A program made the position numbers and the translations under genes. This document shows positions 25,226-38,676 of a DNA stretch of 64,000 nt, piece after piece. The first letter of the stretch is position 1. Each line of letters starts with the position of its first letter. The notes below the pieces were generated by a model that was not told the DNA's origin, did no database searches, and saw nothing but the letters and a program-made list of their open reading frames with translations. Source of the DNA: Proales similis (lineage: Eukaryota; Rotifera; Eurotatoria; Ploima; Proalidae); contig JAGVRJ010000006.1 in the NCBI GenBank assembly GCA_019059635.1, positions 1,860,001-1,924,000 on the forward strand, given 5' to 3'.

Positions 25226-28200
25226 TTCATTCAACTCTTCCCTTAGTGTTTCAATAGTCGCTTTGCTCCAGTCTCTCGCTGTTACTCGTTTTGTTCATTC
25301 ATTCAGTGGTTCAATTCATTCAGCCGTGAGGTCTCATGGTTCTAGACCGAAATATTCTGAAATTGCATTCTGTAAACGATCAAGCGATAATTGAACGGGC
25401 AAAATTAAGTGGAAGCGTTTAAATGCGGGCTTTAATTATTGATGCGACACCCGCACTCGCGCTCACACACACCCAAACACACAAGTGAGAGATTAAAAAT
25501 GCGCCGATTGCGAGAGAAGCCGTTTGGTCCGTCTAAAAGAGGCCGTTTTTGTTTACATAACTCTTATATAATTTACTAAGCTCAATCACATCGACCCCAA
25601 TTAGGCAAATTGAAACCTTTCGCACGCCGCATTTGCATTTGCTGCTGATCGTTGAGCATGGACTCCTAGAGTGGATGGGCTTGAAAATATCAGAAGAGCG
25701 ATCCAAGTCTAGCTGGGCACTAATGCTCGTCCAAACGCGAAACTAACCGCTCGCCCGACTGGCCGCACCGATCCGAACTGGTTCTAGCCCGGCGGCGGCG
25801 GCGGCTGCTTGCTACAAAACACGCCAAAGTGTTTCGATGAGCACTCAAGCAGCCGCTCTCTGGATTATCTAATCTACTGACTAAGAGATTTGCCGTGGCC
25901 AAGCTAATTGCAGCGGAAAATTGAAGAGAAAATTGCTTATGCGGCATGGCAGCGGAGCGGTGGCTAGCAGAGTGATAGAGACATAGCTCCGCAACCAAAC
26001 TGGCCGCCTATTTTCTAGTCGCAACGACAGAGGAAAGAAATAAACGATTTTTAAGCGACGGCGGCGACGACGACATCGGCCATTTCCGATTTCCCCTCGG
26101 ACAATGCGTGAAAGTGATTGCATTTGATTGCGGGCTTGTAAGCGTACAACAGCCGACTTGCGCATGCTTGCTCATCCGCCCCAAATAACCGAAAGATGAA
26201 GGCAGCTGAATGCTTCGATTGTCCAAACACTGCAGCGGAGAGAGACTCTCGCACACAGAGAGAACGAGGCACGGACTCATGCATCCATAAACTCACTTTC
26301 ATATATTGACTGCGAACAACAAAGGCGATTTCTGGCAAATCATATCACAATTAATCAACTTGCGCATTCAGATATCAAACGGACACCAGTCTCATGGCAT
26401 CTTCGATAAAATAAAATAAAGAAATGGCCAACACAAAGTAAGAGCAAAGTGACTGGTGGGCGCTGCACGAACAAGACGGCAATCGAATGCAGTCGTGCAT
26501 GCAGCGCAATTAGTCGATGATTGATGGTCAAGATAGCGCGAGCGAACTGGGCCAGATAACAAGCGCCATTAATTATCTAAACGGACGAACGAGCAGTAAC
26601 AGGTCTACTGGCTGCAAATGAACAAGTCCGTACTCAGCCGGCAAGTGCTGACTCGGCCAGTTGTGGACGCGAAAATTGTAAATATTTATGGAGCGAACCG
26701 TATTGTCATTGAACATGCAGAATTGACCAGTCTAGATCAGAGTGAAACGGAGAGAACAAGAGAAATAACACAGAGCAAGCAAGAGAGAGAGAATAGAGTT
26801 AATTAAATTCGGCCAGAGCTCAAAAAGCCGCCAGTTCGGCTAGATTGGGCAGAATTTCTATTTAAATGCGCCGCTTTTTACCGTGTATAACTAGGACATG
26901 AGAGCCGGTTTGAAAATTTGCCTTTGTTAATTGTACTGTGGTCTGACACACTTGACTGCGGCAACAAAGCGTGTGTGTCCGAGCGCGCGCGCACACACAC
27001 ACACGTACTCAAATGAATGCACTTGAAATTGGATTCATAGGGCTTATGAGTGCGTGCCAGACATCGAGGCTGTTTGATTCGGCTGCAAATTATACGCGTT
27101 TAATCTGCGACTTTGCATTCTGCGGCTTTGCCCGCTCTTATTTGGGTCAGAACATTTCAATCTTAGCGAAACAGAAACACGATTCGAAGCTATTGTGTTC
27201 GCTAATGTTTTCTTTTGTTCAGCGATTGGACCAAACCACTTGGAGCGTTCAGGTTTTCTTGTCATTTCTGACTGCCTTCAAATTTGTCTGCGAATTTCAC
27301 TCGTCGATAAGCAACAGAATCAATAATCGTTATGCAATTCAATAAATCTAATAAATGCCAAGGCTCGCCTTAAGTGATCTTGAGCGGCGGCGGCGGCGTC
27401 GATCACTCATTTCGCTCCGCATTTCCCCATCAATCAACTTGGAACTTGTGCTATTCTTTTCTTTATTTCTATTAGCGTCTGCATGACGAGCAGCAATTGC
27501 GTCCTTTTATTTGTCGGAGTTTGTCTAAATTCAGATTGAGGAGGTAGAACGCTTTCACAAGAAGTAGAACAAATCAAACTCTGAGGAAATGTCAGTCAAG
27601 TTGAAGCGCAATAACGCCTGGTATTTATAAATTGAGTTGTTTATGGGAAATAAATGTTAGCGCAAAGTTGGAAAGCGTTAGAACAAGTGCCTCTCTCACT
27701 CTCAATTGTATTAAGTGTTTTTGGCAGGCTCGAATCGATCAGCGGTCGCGTGCTAGTTCCATATGCTTGTTCTCGTCTGCTCAAGAGCTTTCCTTGCACA
27801 CAGAACTCATTGTGTGTGTGTGTGCTTGAAATATCAGCAAGGCCCTGATGCTACTGCGGCCTATACTACTGCCGGTGTTGCTCTATCCTCTCGTTAGCAA
27901 CACTTAGCTCGAACAGTCTCAGGCGGCGCGCGTTCAACATGTGCTTTAGGTTAAAGGCTCGATTCTAACCAAACGGCGTAGACAATGCTGCTCGGACCTC
28001 AGACGAATGCTGGACTGTGAAAATAGGAGAGATTTTCGCACTGAACGTCTTCTAAATTACAACGATCGCCCCAAACAAAACACATTAGAACAATTAGCAG
28101 TGTGGATCTCTCTCTCTCTCTCTCTCTGGATAAACACACATTTACTTGTTGTTTGATATTTGTCTTGGAATAGCAACAGCGGGAGCCAGTGAGAAATAAA

Positions 28201-29236
28201 TCGTTATTAGATTCAATCAATTAGCAGCAGTATTAGCAGCAGCAGCCATTGAATGGAAAGAATTGCCGAATGCAGTTCCTACTCGCCCTCCGGTTTGTTT
28301 TCTACTTCGATTTGGATAAAGTGCATGAAAACAAACATCCGAGAGTAAGGCAAAGAACAGACACAGAGGCAAGCGGGGAGAGGCAAGACAGAGACGGTCG
28401 TCGGTTGGCGAATCTGATGCCTGGTGTCCACGATCGTCTCGTCAGTGGGCAATTTGACCAAGTACGCGGTGTTGCATCCGCTCTTAAATAGAGATTAAAC
28501 ACAGTGCATGACAGGTTGCAACAATGCGAGGCAGGAAAATTAGACCCAATTAGCTTTGATCGGTAGACACGCGCGCTCGGCAAAATTTTGATGCCAAGCC
28601 GATGATGATTAGAGGCAGCGCCGACCGTAGGCAGAGTGGAGCACTTGGAGAACAGACCGAGATGGGCGTTGAAAATTGTTATTTTATTTCAAATCGAAAA
28701 TGACATTAAATCTTGTCGTAAGTAGCGGCACGCGAGCAAAACTCATCAACTCAATCAATTTAAGAACGAACGATATTAATAAGAATGCATTTCTAGACAA
28801 AGAATTTTTCTTGTCCTTTGCCGATCATCATATGTGCGCTTATGAGTGTTGTGAGATTCAAACAGAGAGAGAGAGAGGCTCTCGGATTTTGTGTTTAGCT
28901 TAGGTGGGGAGCATAATGAAAACGATTATCGGAAAAAGAGACGACAGTCACGACAAGTGCGCGGTGCCGATTCGATCACGAAACTTGTGTCATTCTAAAT
29001 TGGCCATCTCTAAGTACATTGAACTGCCGACGAATGCGAACGACAAAATAACATAAAAATGAAGAGAAAAATATATATTGTTTTCCACTCCTCTCAATAC
29101 GTTTAATGAGCAGGCGCAGACAAATTGGTATTAGGGCCGAAACGAAAGGGGCTTAGGGCGCTAAACAAGAGAGGCGATTCGATTGCGCCCTGTCAGCTCT
29201 CGTCTCATTTTCTCATCCATTGCACGGCCTGAATGT
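25226..29236. other. 4-kb non-coding region
   Basis: Lies between the lachesin-like gene and the 3' end of Nkx3. AT-rich with TAATTA cores, CA tracts near 26990-27004, CT near 28109-28127 and GA near 28866-28877. No exon with codon bias found. Possible regulatory DNA for either flanking gene (inference). Confidence 0.5.
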
Positions 29237-30626
<1,390 letters not shown>

Positions 30627-31130
30627 TTTCGCTTGCGATTCTCTTTGTCGTGCTGCTGCTGCTGCGGCTGTTTGTCTGCTAGAGAAAAAAGAGAGCGACT
30701 TTTAGGGAACTGTGCGCGACCAATCAGTGAGAACAGAATGAAAGCGAATGAGCGAGACGACGGCTGAATCCGGCCCGTTAAATACAAATAGAACAGGAGG
30801 GGGCCGAGAACAAGATGAGAACGAGTTAGAGAGAGAGAGAACAAGCAAACGAGCGAGCTACGAGTCAAGAAGGAGAAAAATGTAATTGCTTGTAAACAAA
30901 ACGATTTCTTTGATTGGTTGAGTTGTTGGGCGCCAACTAAGCCTCAGTGAATTAGATTGGCCAAAAATACTTAGGCCTGCGAGTGCATATAATTTATGCG
31001 TCTTAGGGCTGCCGCATGAAGAGCAAGAAAACAAATTGAGAGAGAGAGAGAGAAAGCGCCTGCTAGCATCTAGACGAGCGCTAAATAGCATTTTGAATCT
31101 AATTAATTTCGATTAACGGCGCACGATCCA

Positions 31131-31182
31131 ATGATGATGAGGATGATGATCAAGATGATGATGATGATGGTGCTGATGATGA
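31131..31182. repeat. (GAT)n simple repeat
   Basis: Interrupted GAT/ATG trinucleotide repeat; a complementary-looking (ATC)n stretch sits at 31408-31429, so the two could pair as a large inverted repeat in single strands. Another (ATC)n lies at about 58225-58243. Confidence 0.8.
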
Positions 31183-31606
31183 GTACAATATAGAGCACAG
31201 AGTTGGCCGTTTCCGACCTAGACGCCGATTCAATTCGACAGAGTCAAACAACTTGCAGCAACCAAGTGAGAATGAAGCGATTAATTGATTCGTATCACTC
31301 AATCAGTGCGCGCCGTTTTGTTTGTTTTTAGAGCCAGAAGCATTCGCGTCGATAAGCGCAACAGCGCCAGCAAGCCCAAAACTAAAATCACCACAATCAC
31401 GAGTATCACCATCATCATCATCATCATCAAATCGCAATTACGCTCATCGAACCTTTAAACAAACTGCAGGCGTCCGGCCAGATCTACTTTCCGCGTTGAA
31501 TAATATGCAAAACAATATCAAGACGAGGCAGCGAGAAAATGTTTTTCCAAACTGTTTATACCGCGCTAATTGACGCGTCTTGATTTAACGTGAATTTGAT
31601 TGCCGA

Positions 31607-31815
31607 CAAGCAGCACTCAACACCAGCTCTGGTCCCCGCATCGGACCAGATGCAAGCCTGAGTCCTTAATAACCGGATGTCTGTGCCGCCTGCATGTCCC
31701 ACGAGACTTCTTGCCGCTAAAAGTCCAATGCCTGATCCCTCGCGCCACCAGGCGAGAACAAGTCAGCCCTTCTGATAGCGGGTGTCTCCCTTTTGCCGTC
31801 CGTCCACTCGGCTCA
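31607..31815. ncRNA. Possible structured non-coding RNA (unassigned)
   Basis: A GC-richer island inside AT-rich spacer. It has a perfect 8-pair hairpin at 31628-31650 (TCTGGTCC, loop of 7, GGACCAGA) and a 5-pair hairpin at 31739-31756 (CTCGC...GCGAG). It did not match U1-U6, 7SK, 7SL, RNase P or MRP motifs that I know. It could equally be a mobile-element fragment. Strand unknown. Confidence 0.2.
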
Positions 31816-32659
31816 TCTTTTGAGAAGAGTCACCGTTAAGCGTGTCGTACGGCTCGCACTTGTTTATTTTCTTCTGCTCGAGTTTATTTATTCAGACACA
31901 AGACAATGATCAATGTGCGCGAATGTAGTCGCCGCCGCCGCTTTGCCTGCTTGTTTCATCTCGATGCTGCGAGCGAGAGTGCCCGCAGCGAACTCAGATC
32001 CCGCCAACGTGTGTCGGGTCGAGTTGGTGATCAATTGCTCTACACGAGACCTCACTGTGCTCATGTTTATTTCTCATTTTGTCGGACCGATTAAATTAAC
32101 TCGACAGATCGACAGTAGGAATAGAATAAAGAGAACAACTCTCGGCAGTGAGTCGAGCAGGAAACGAGCCGATGCTGTGCGCTCCCACGCAAACCAGAGT
32201 AGAATTGGCTTTTGAATTTTAATCGCAGAGAGAGAGAGAGAGAGAGCGAAGATGGACGAGGCAGGCAAGCTGAAAGAGAATAGGAAAAGGGCGCCAAAAA
32301 CTCGTCGACAAGTAGACAGAATTCGAAGGCGAAATGCATTTGATTTTATCAAGTTAATCGTTTTCGTTCGTTTGTTTATGTTCGCTTCCGACTGATGAGA
32401 ACGAACACAGTAGCTTGCTGTGCTCTGCTAAAGCTCAATTAGCAGCGCATTACTCTCGGCCGTTCCGCTTCTCCTTGTCAACATGCTCATTTAGAGAAGC
32501 TGAATCGCTCAGGCCTTGAAACATCCAAAGCTCAAATGGCCCCCCAAATAGTCTCCTTTCTCTTCATTACTTCCCTAAACCCTTGCAAGCACAAGTAACG
32601 CCGCTGGACCAAGTAAAATTGAAAAAGATGAAATTGAGGAAAACTTTTAGGAAAATAAA

Positions 32660-33657
32660 TCAAATGTTCAATGAAAAGTAGGCAGGCGGAATGACTAGGC
32701 GAATAGAAATGTTCTCTCGAACGAGAAACGATTCATAGTTGTAGAATCGAACCAGATCCGGGATCGTTTTGAATGTCTTCAATTTGACAATCGAATGAAT
32801 TAGAGAGAGAGAGAGAGACTCAAAAGCAAAAGAGAGCAAGTTACGCACTAGGTCTTGATACTTGAGCGAGTATTCGCCGTACTTGTCTCTCGTGATTGGC
32901 ACCGACTCGAACTGAGAGTTGACCAATATGTAGACCACGAACGGCTCGTCTCGTTTGCTGTAGCAGCGTTTTATGTAAAACAGACCGTTTTGGTTTATCG
33001 ATTTCAAAATCGACTTGGCTGCGAGCACCTCTTCGTCCTGGGCCATGTACGGCACATAGTTCAGATAGGACTCGTCGCCGATGGTCTCGTCCTCTTCGTC
33101 GAAATTTACATTTTTGTTGTGGCCGGACTTTTTCACTTCGTCCAGTGACATGTACCAAAGAAACAAGCGGCTGCTCACATTCAATCGCATTCAATTTCTT
33201 CTTGTCTTCTGTGAAAGGTCTATTTACCAGAGCCTGGAGTCCATTTTGAACGAACTGTCTTCTCTTGAGTCCAAATAATCGATCAAATCTTGAACATGCA
33301 CGAACCGCTTCAGCAAGGACAGGTTTGTTAAATGCACTCTGACTCTGATCAGACCGAAGCTACCTTCTTCTTGACGCCCTCGGAGCCTCGCGGAAAGTAA
33401 ATGCCCTCGGCCGATCGCTCTATTTTGATATGATGCACTTTGCCGTCAAAGTAGGAGGATAGCGCGAACGGAAATGTGGCCTGGTCGGGCGCTTGTCTTT
33501 TGCGCAACACGAACATTCCATCCCTTTTAAATTGGCCCAAGAACTCTTCGGCCTGAGGAGCGGTCAAGTAGCCCCGATAATAGGGAAGCGTGTCTAAATC
33601 TGAGTATTCCGGCTCGAGCGTTGAGGACGCGTTCGCCATTGAGCTTTCGCCATCCAT
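32660..33657 (-). CDS. Small adaptor with two SH2 domains
   Basis: Four exons: 33364-33657, 33228-33307, 32849-33173, 32660-32776; 271 residues. SH2 number 1 (about residues 25-125): YYRGYLTAPQAEEFL, DGMFVLRKRQ with the phosphotyrosine-binding Arg52 in an FVLR version of FLVR, then FVHVQDLIDYL. SH2 number 2 (about 163-265): YVPYMAQDEEV, GLFYIKRC where the FLVR Arg is Lys193, TIPDLVRFY. The linker is acidic with SYLNYVPY tyrosines. There is no kinase, phosphatase or lipase domain, so it is a stand-alone tandem SH2 adaptor unless exons are missed. Closest orthology not recognised. The start ATG is the first in frame; the frame is open further upstream without ATG. Confidence 0.8.
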
Positions 33658-33975
33658 CGCCTTCTGTTCTACCTTTGCGCTTAACAAGCCCGCTTGAAAT
33701 GTATTCAAAGCTCAACTGTCGAATGCATGTAAACTTGTCCCCATTTTATAGATAAAACGCCTCCTCTCACTCTGATCGGGCGCTGTCGTTTTTGGCTGCA
33801 CTACGAACGAGTTTATCAAATTTATTACCAAGCGATAATAAAGGACATGCGGTTCTCAGTCTTGTTTGATTTTATCCGACTCAAGCCCATGTTCTGACTA
33901 AGCGGTTTAGAATTCTGTTTGCTTTGCGTCACCGTCTGGGCATTTTTATCGTCTGAAACGAACTCTTGCCTGTGC

Positions 33976-34108
33976 CCTAAGCGACGCCCAAATCATACGG
34001 CGTGTCCTTTCCGAGAGAAGCAGATTTGAAAAGGGCCTCTGTGGAAGGTCGATAGAGTCGAACGAACTCGGAGTAGCGCACGCTCTCTATGAGTACGCCC
34101 CTCTTAAC
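33976..34108 (-). CDS. Possible orphan terminal exon
   Basis: On minus, an acceptor-like AAAGCTCAG is followed by an open frame ending in TAG: VKRGVLIESVRYSEFVRLYR then PSTEALFKSASLGKDTPYDLGVA. Codon choice is like real exons. No upstream exons were found that complete a gene and no family is recognised; it may be chance or a relic. Confidence 0.25.
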
Positions 34109-35210
34109 CTGAGCTTTAGTCAGAGTGATGGCAGATTTTAATTGTGTAGCTGACGGCTCAAACTTTAAGACATTGCAGAGAATGCTTATTGAGACCGAGT
34201 GAGAAGAATAGAAGGGATTCAATGCAAAGAACCGTTTATTCCCATATACGTTCGAACAAAGAATTTTTATTCCCACTCGACAAGGGTCACGCATTATGGC
34301 GCTTTAAAATTAGAGGTTTCTATCTGAATAACATGAGAAAGATACTAAATTGCAGGAGGCCTGCTAACAACCGTCCAGCACTCGTCTCGTCTCTGGCAAG
34401 TATAATAAAGCAATTTAAGGCGACAATTTATCGTGCTTATCGTCACTGCTTGGTGTTGTTGTTTTTGTTGTCGAGATGGTGGCAGTGTCGACCTCGTTGC
34501 CTTATTATACAGAAACCGGCTAAAACGCATTAAACCACCTTAAGAAGTGCAAGACATAATTTGCTGCACTCTAGATTAAACGACTTTTTTCTTTAGGCGT
34601 TTCTTTAATATAATCGCTCAATTTGGCCGGGCCTAATTTTTCTAAGTCTGCAAGCACCTTCAATGAATCGATTTACGGACTCTTCTAATAAAATAAGAGC
34701 CCTCCTTTATTTCTCTCCCTAACTTCTCTGCCTGCCTCATAACCTCTTTTTCATTCTCTCTCTCTCTCTCTTGTGCTAATCGTTTACTCACTCGCTTGCT
34801 TGCCCTTACAGACGCATCTGACGAACCGGACTAGTGCGCACTCACGTCGCATGAGTTTGCAGGTTGAAAAACAAACGAGCGAGAAAGAGAAAAGGCTCAG
34901 AAAAAAGAGCGGGCAAATAAAGGAGCGCACTCGAACGTGCCTCTTATCGTTGTAAAATTAAGCTTCTGTCGCTTTAATCTTTGTGTTGCTTAGTGATCAC
35001 TCAGCATCAGCTCGATTTTATCTTAAGCCATTTTCAAGCTTCTAGGCAGAGGTCAAATATTCTCAGCAAACCGTTTGCTTGTAGACAGCACGCTTTAATT
35101 CTCGTCATCTCTCCAAGTATATCGACCAAGCGAGTAGTCGACGAAGCTTGTCTAAAGCATGCGCAGCCGACTGAGCCGTCTAACTAAAATCCAGAAGTTT
35201 GCCAGGCAGT

Positions 35211-35371
35211 CTAAAAAGCTGCTAAAAATGGATGACTAGAAGCCGGTTTGAACTCGAGTTGCATAAGAGACTGAGTCGGTGAAACACTTGTCTTTTGCTC
35301 AAGCGAGCGAAGGGCGTGCATCCGCCTGAGCTTGACGGCTTTAGCTGGGCCATAAGCGGCCCGTTTACAAC
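35211..35371 (-). CDS. Possible orphan exon
   Basis: TTTGTTATCAG acceptor on minus followed by about 160 bases open in two frames. Either GCKRAAYGPAKAVKLRRMHA... or GPLMAQLKPSSSGGCTPFAR.... It could belong with the stretch at 33976-34108 in one minus-strand gene, but no joining exon was found. Confidence 0.15.
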
Positions 35372-36657
35372 CTGATAACAAACAAAATTTATAATTGGGA
35401 CTCAATAACAACACTCTATCGAGTCAAATCAAGTTAAGTCGCAGATAAAGCGCCCACGTCAATATTTCTCATCATCTTCTCTTCATCAAACGCTCAGATT
35501 AAGAATGGCTTGGGCCAAGCAGATGCGATGTAGAGTTTGTCTGTTGGACTCTCTCTCTCTTTCGCCCTGTTTGCTTGGCGCTCTCGAATGTTGAGATGTC
35601 TTGGCGCGATATCTAAGAACGAAGACCACATTTCATCTTTAAGCGCCTCAATAATCTCATTTAACGTTTAACTTCGAGTCAATAGCCGCGTTTATCTGCA
35701 AAAGCAGCGCGTTTTTAATTAAATATTCTCATTCTCAATTGTCTCAAGTGTCCCTTTTAGAACCGATTAGACAAGCAGCGAGCGAGTTTCATTCGAGCGC
35801 AGAATTAAATTTAAGAGATGAAGCAGTCAGAGATCCAGAGATTGTTTTTGAGTGAGGCAATGAGCAAAGAGAGACTGAGAGAGAAAGAGACAGACAAAGA
35901 GGGAGGCAGAGGGGCGAATGCAAGTTGTAGAGTGAGGTGCGGAAAACTTTTAGGGCAAAGTCGAGAGAGAGAGAGAGAGTGCGAGATAAGAAGCTGAACG
36001 ATCTCTAATTTCTGGCTCGGGCGTTTCGATTCAAATCTAGCATGAACCGGCTACTCTGTCATTCTATCTCCTATCTAACAAGCCATGCATCCAGCTCTGT
36101 CTCTATATCTGCGTCTATTAATCTTCTGGGGGGCGCTATAGTGGTGATAATAGTCTAAACGCGATTCAAATCTAATTGAAAACATTTAAATATGAGAATG
36201 GAAAAAGGTTAACAATTGTAAAGCTGTTCTAATCGCTCATTATCTCCATAAGCGCCATCCGCATCGCCATTCATCTCGTCCTAGCGCGTGCACATCTGCG
36301 CGCGTGTGTTGTACTTTGTTTATGCTAGTTTGGTGCTTTTCATCAACGCTGTGCTCGTCGGTGTTCTCATCTTTCGCTTTGCAAGTTGGCCACAAATATC
36401 TGTCTCTAAAGATCTTCGTCGTTCGTTTTCCTTCTCTGGTTATCATCGCTCCTTGTCCTTCTTGCGCTCGTTCTCTCTCTCTCCCTCTTTTTTCCAACTA
36501 CTTTTTTTCTCCTTCTTCTTTTCTATTGTTCTTTTTTTCATGCTCATCAAGAATCGGAATGTTTGAGTTTATTAATTCAATTTCTTACGCCACATTCGCG
36601 TCATGCTCATCTGCTTGAAGTGAAAATCTGGCTTAAGCGTTCATAATTCGTCAGAAA

Positions 36658-36712
36658 GAGAGAGAGAGAGAGATACGCAGGAAAAGACAAAAAGAGAGAG
36701 AGAGAGAGAGAG
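36658..36712. repeat. (GA)n microsatellite pair
   Basis: Two uninterrupted GA runs (36658-36672 and 36693-36712). GA/CT tracts of this type recur about every 1-2 kb in the non-coding parts of the window, for example 52364-52391. Confidence 0.85.
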
Positions 36713-38580
36713 GGATACAGAGAAAAAGGCAACTTGTTCAATCTGTTTCCACTCTCTCCAAATCGAATGCAAAAAGCGAAGGGAGAAAGCAAAAATCAAT
36801 TTCTCGACCCCGCATTACGTAACGTAAAGATATTCAAAATAAGTTGACAAACTCTTGGCAAATTTCTCATTCTTGCCTTTTATTTTAGTTTTTTCTTTTA
36901 CTTCTTCGATTTCAATCTTTAGTTGACCACGCATGAAATTCGACTGCGATTTTTACAAGTTACATAATAATAAAAGCGATGATGATAATGATGGATATGA
37001 CAAGCTGCGTCAATTAGGTTAGCTTCGGCCGAGACTGAGAAGCGATTAAATGATCGAGCGTATCCTTCATTGCTTCTCGTTATTAATACTCTCCAACTAA
37101 AGCCGCCTATCTGTGCAAGTGAAGACCAGCGCAGAAATAAATTTATTTGCATTTATGGCTCGTCTTGGTCACAGAGTGAGAGAGAGAGAGAGAGACAATT
37201 CTATCGGGGCCGGCTTCCATCCTCCCTCTCTAATCGACTCGACTTCAATCTTTATTTGGCCATACGAGCAAATATTCAGCAGAGAGAATGAAATGAGTCT
37301 CCAGCCATTGCGATGGCTTCAAACTTTTTGCCTGCTTGCTTCCTAAGCGGCTTCTTCTTCTCGTCTGCTAAATTGACATTTGAGCATCAAGTCCCGCGCG
37401 CTCGTTTTATTTATTAAATGTTCTCATGTCAGATTTAGAATTTGATTTATATTCTTTGAAGCCAGCAATCGCCGGCGACGCTACAATCATTAACATGATC
37501 GTAATCGTTGCTGCCACATCGAGAGAGAGAGAGAGAGAGCGAGGCCTAAAGAAATGGTTTGAAAATCAGCTTATTATCCCAAGTGAGAAATATGTTACAC
37601 CCTATTTTGGTTTAATGATCTATACCCGTCTGTTTCCATTCTCTCTCTCTCTCTCTTTGGATGGCGCTTTTTTTATTCTTTTTGAGATTTACTCTGTGCC
37701 TTGTCGCATAAACCGCATTTCGTTTTTGAGAGAATTCTGCTCGCTAGCTTTTTGACCGAGTAAAATACTTTACTTGTGTGTGCGTGTGTGATGCGGAGGA
37801 GAAGAGGACGGGTGTGAGAATTAAAAAAAAAGAAAGCAAAATAAAGAATGAACGAGAGAGAAAGAGAGGATTGAGTTAGTGGGCGCAATTCAGCTCAACA
37901 AAGAGATGGGCACGCATCTTGAATTGCGTGCGAGTATACTCTACGAATCCGTTTACAATCAAAAGCGAATATTTGACTGCTCACCGCTCGGCTCTTGAAG
38001 GACATGCTGTAAGTTGCATGCGATTATGAGTAGCTAACGCCGCCGTGAGCCATCTAGCATTCAATAACAAACTAGAGGAAAAAAATTTCTCATTTCTTCA
38101 TCCGAGTCTCCTCGCGCTGTTTTTTTTTCTTGTTTGAGTTTGCTCTTTCGCATGAGTTGACTCGATATGCTTTTTAATTTATGTTTATTCTTTGGGTTAT
38201 TTCTCTCATGGATATATATATGGATTTTAAAGATTTAGGTGAGTTTTGTGAGCAATTATGCCAATTTATTGGCTTTATATTTTCCGTGAGTTATTTCTCT
38301 TATTGACGATCGGCCCGAGCAGGAGCCTGCCGCTTTAGCTACGCATTTTTCCGACAATAGCGCACCTTGTGTCCTTTATTTAAGTCGCGTTAATCGTTTC
38401 GCTGCAAGTCTACTTATTAGACTTGGGCGTTTGAGCGATGGTCGCCTTGTCTGCCGATCGTCACGAGTAGAACTCATCATCGCCACCGTCGTCGTCGTCG
38501 TCGTCTTTTCTACTATTCATCAGAGATTTGAATTATCGCGTTGATTTCCATTAAACAAAATCAAAGAAAAGAATAACCAT

Positions 38581-38676
38581 ATGTCGAGCGGCGACAAAAA
38601 CGACGACGAAGAAGAAAATGATGACGACGACGACGACAAGCGAGACGACTCGTGTTCCAACTTGAAGACAATCGAG
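38581..38676 (+). CDS. Possible distal first coding exon of Dve (acidic N-terminus)
   Basis: ATG-led stretch of 32 codons, MSSGDKNDDEEEN followed by a run of Asp, then KRDDSCSNLKTIE, ending in phase 0 at GAG|GTAAAC. Codon use is that of exons. The next plus-strand gene is Dve, 5 kb on, where phase-0 acceptors exist at TGCAAACAG|GCA (43620s) and ATGCAG|GAG (43650s) that would join in frame. Linkage to Dve is inference. Confidence 0.4.

Larger units (their letters stand above)
30627..32659. other. Non-coding region upstream of Nkx3
   Basis: Holds the presumed Nkx3 promoter (minus), GA tracts near 30827-30840 and 31038-31053, GAT repeats, and a GC-richer segment with hairpins at about 31607-31815 (separate entry). 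No protein gene recognised. Confidence 0.5.
33658..38580. other. Non-coding region with two possible orphan exons
   Basis: Holds many GA/CT tracts (35963-35979, 36658-36672, 36693-36712, 37178-37193, 37520-37538). Two minus-strand stretches look exon-like and are listed separately; otherwise no gene seen. Confidence 0.45.

Noticed and set aside
28249-28491. 80-codon plus frame in the lachesin-Nkx3 spacer
   Set aside because: Low complexity, no splice context and no similarity.
31600-31839. 79-codon plus frame over the hairpin-rich island
   Set aside because: No domain, and the codon pattern differs from genes in the window; the RNA or element-remnant reading is kept as a weak alternative.
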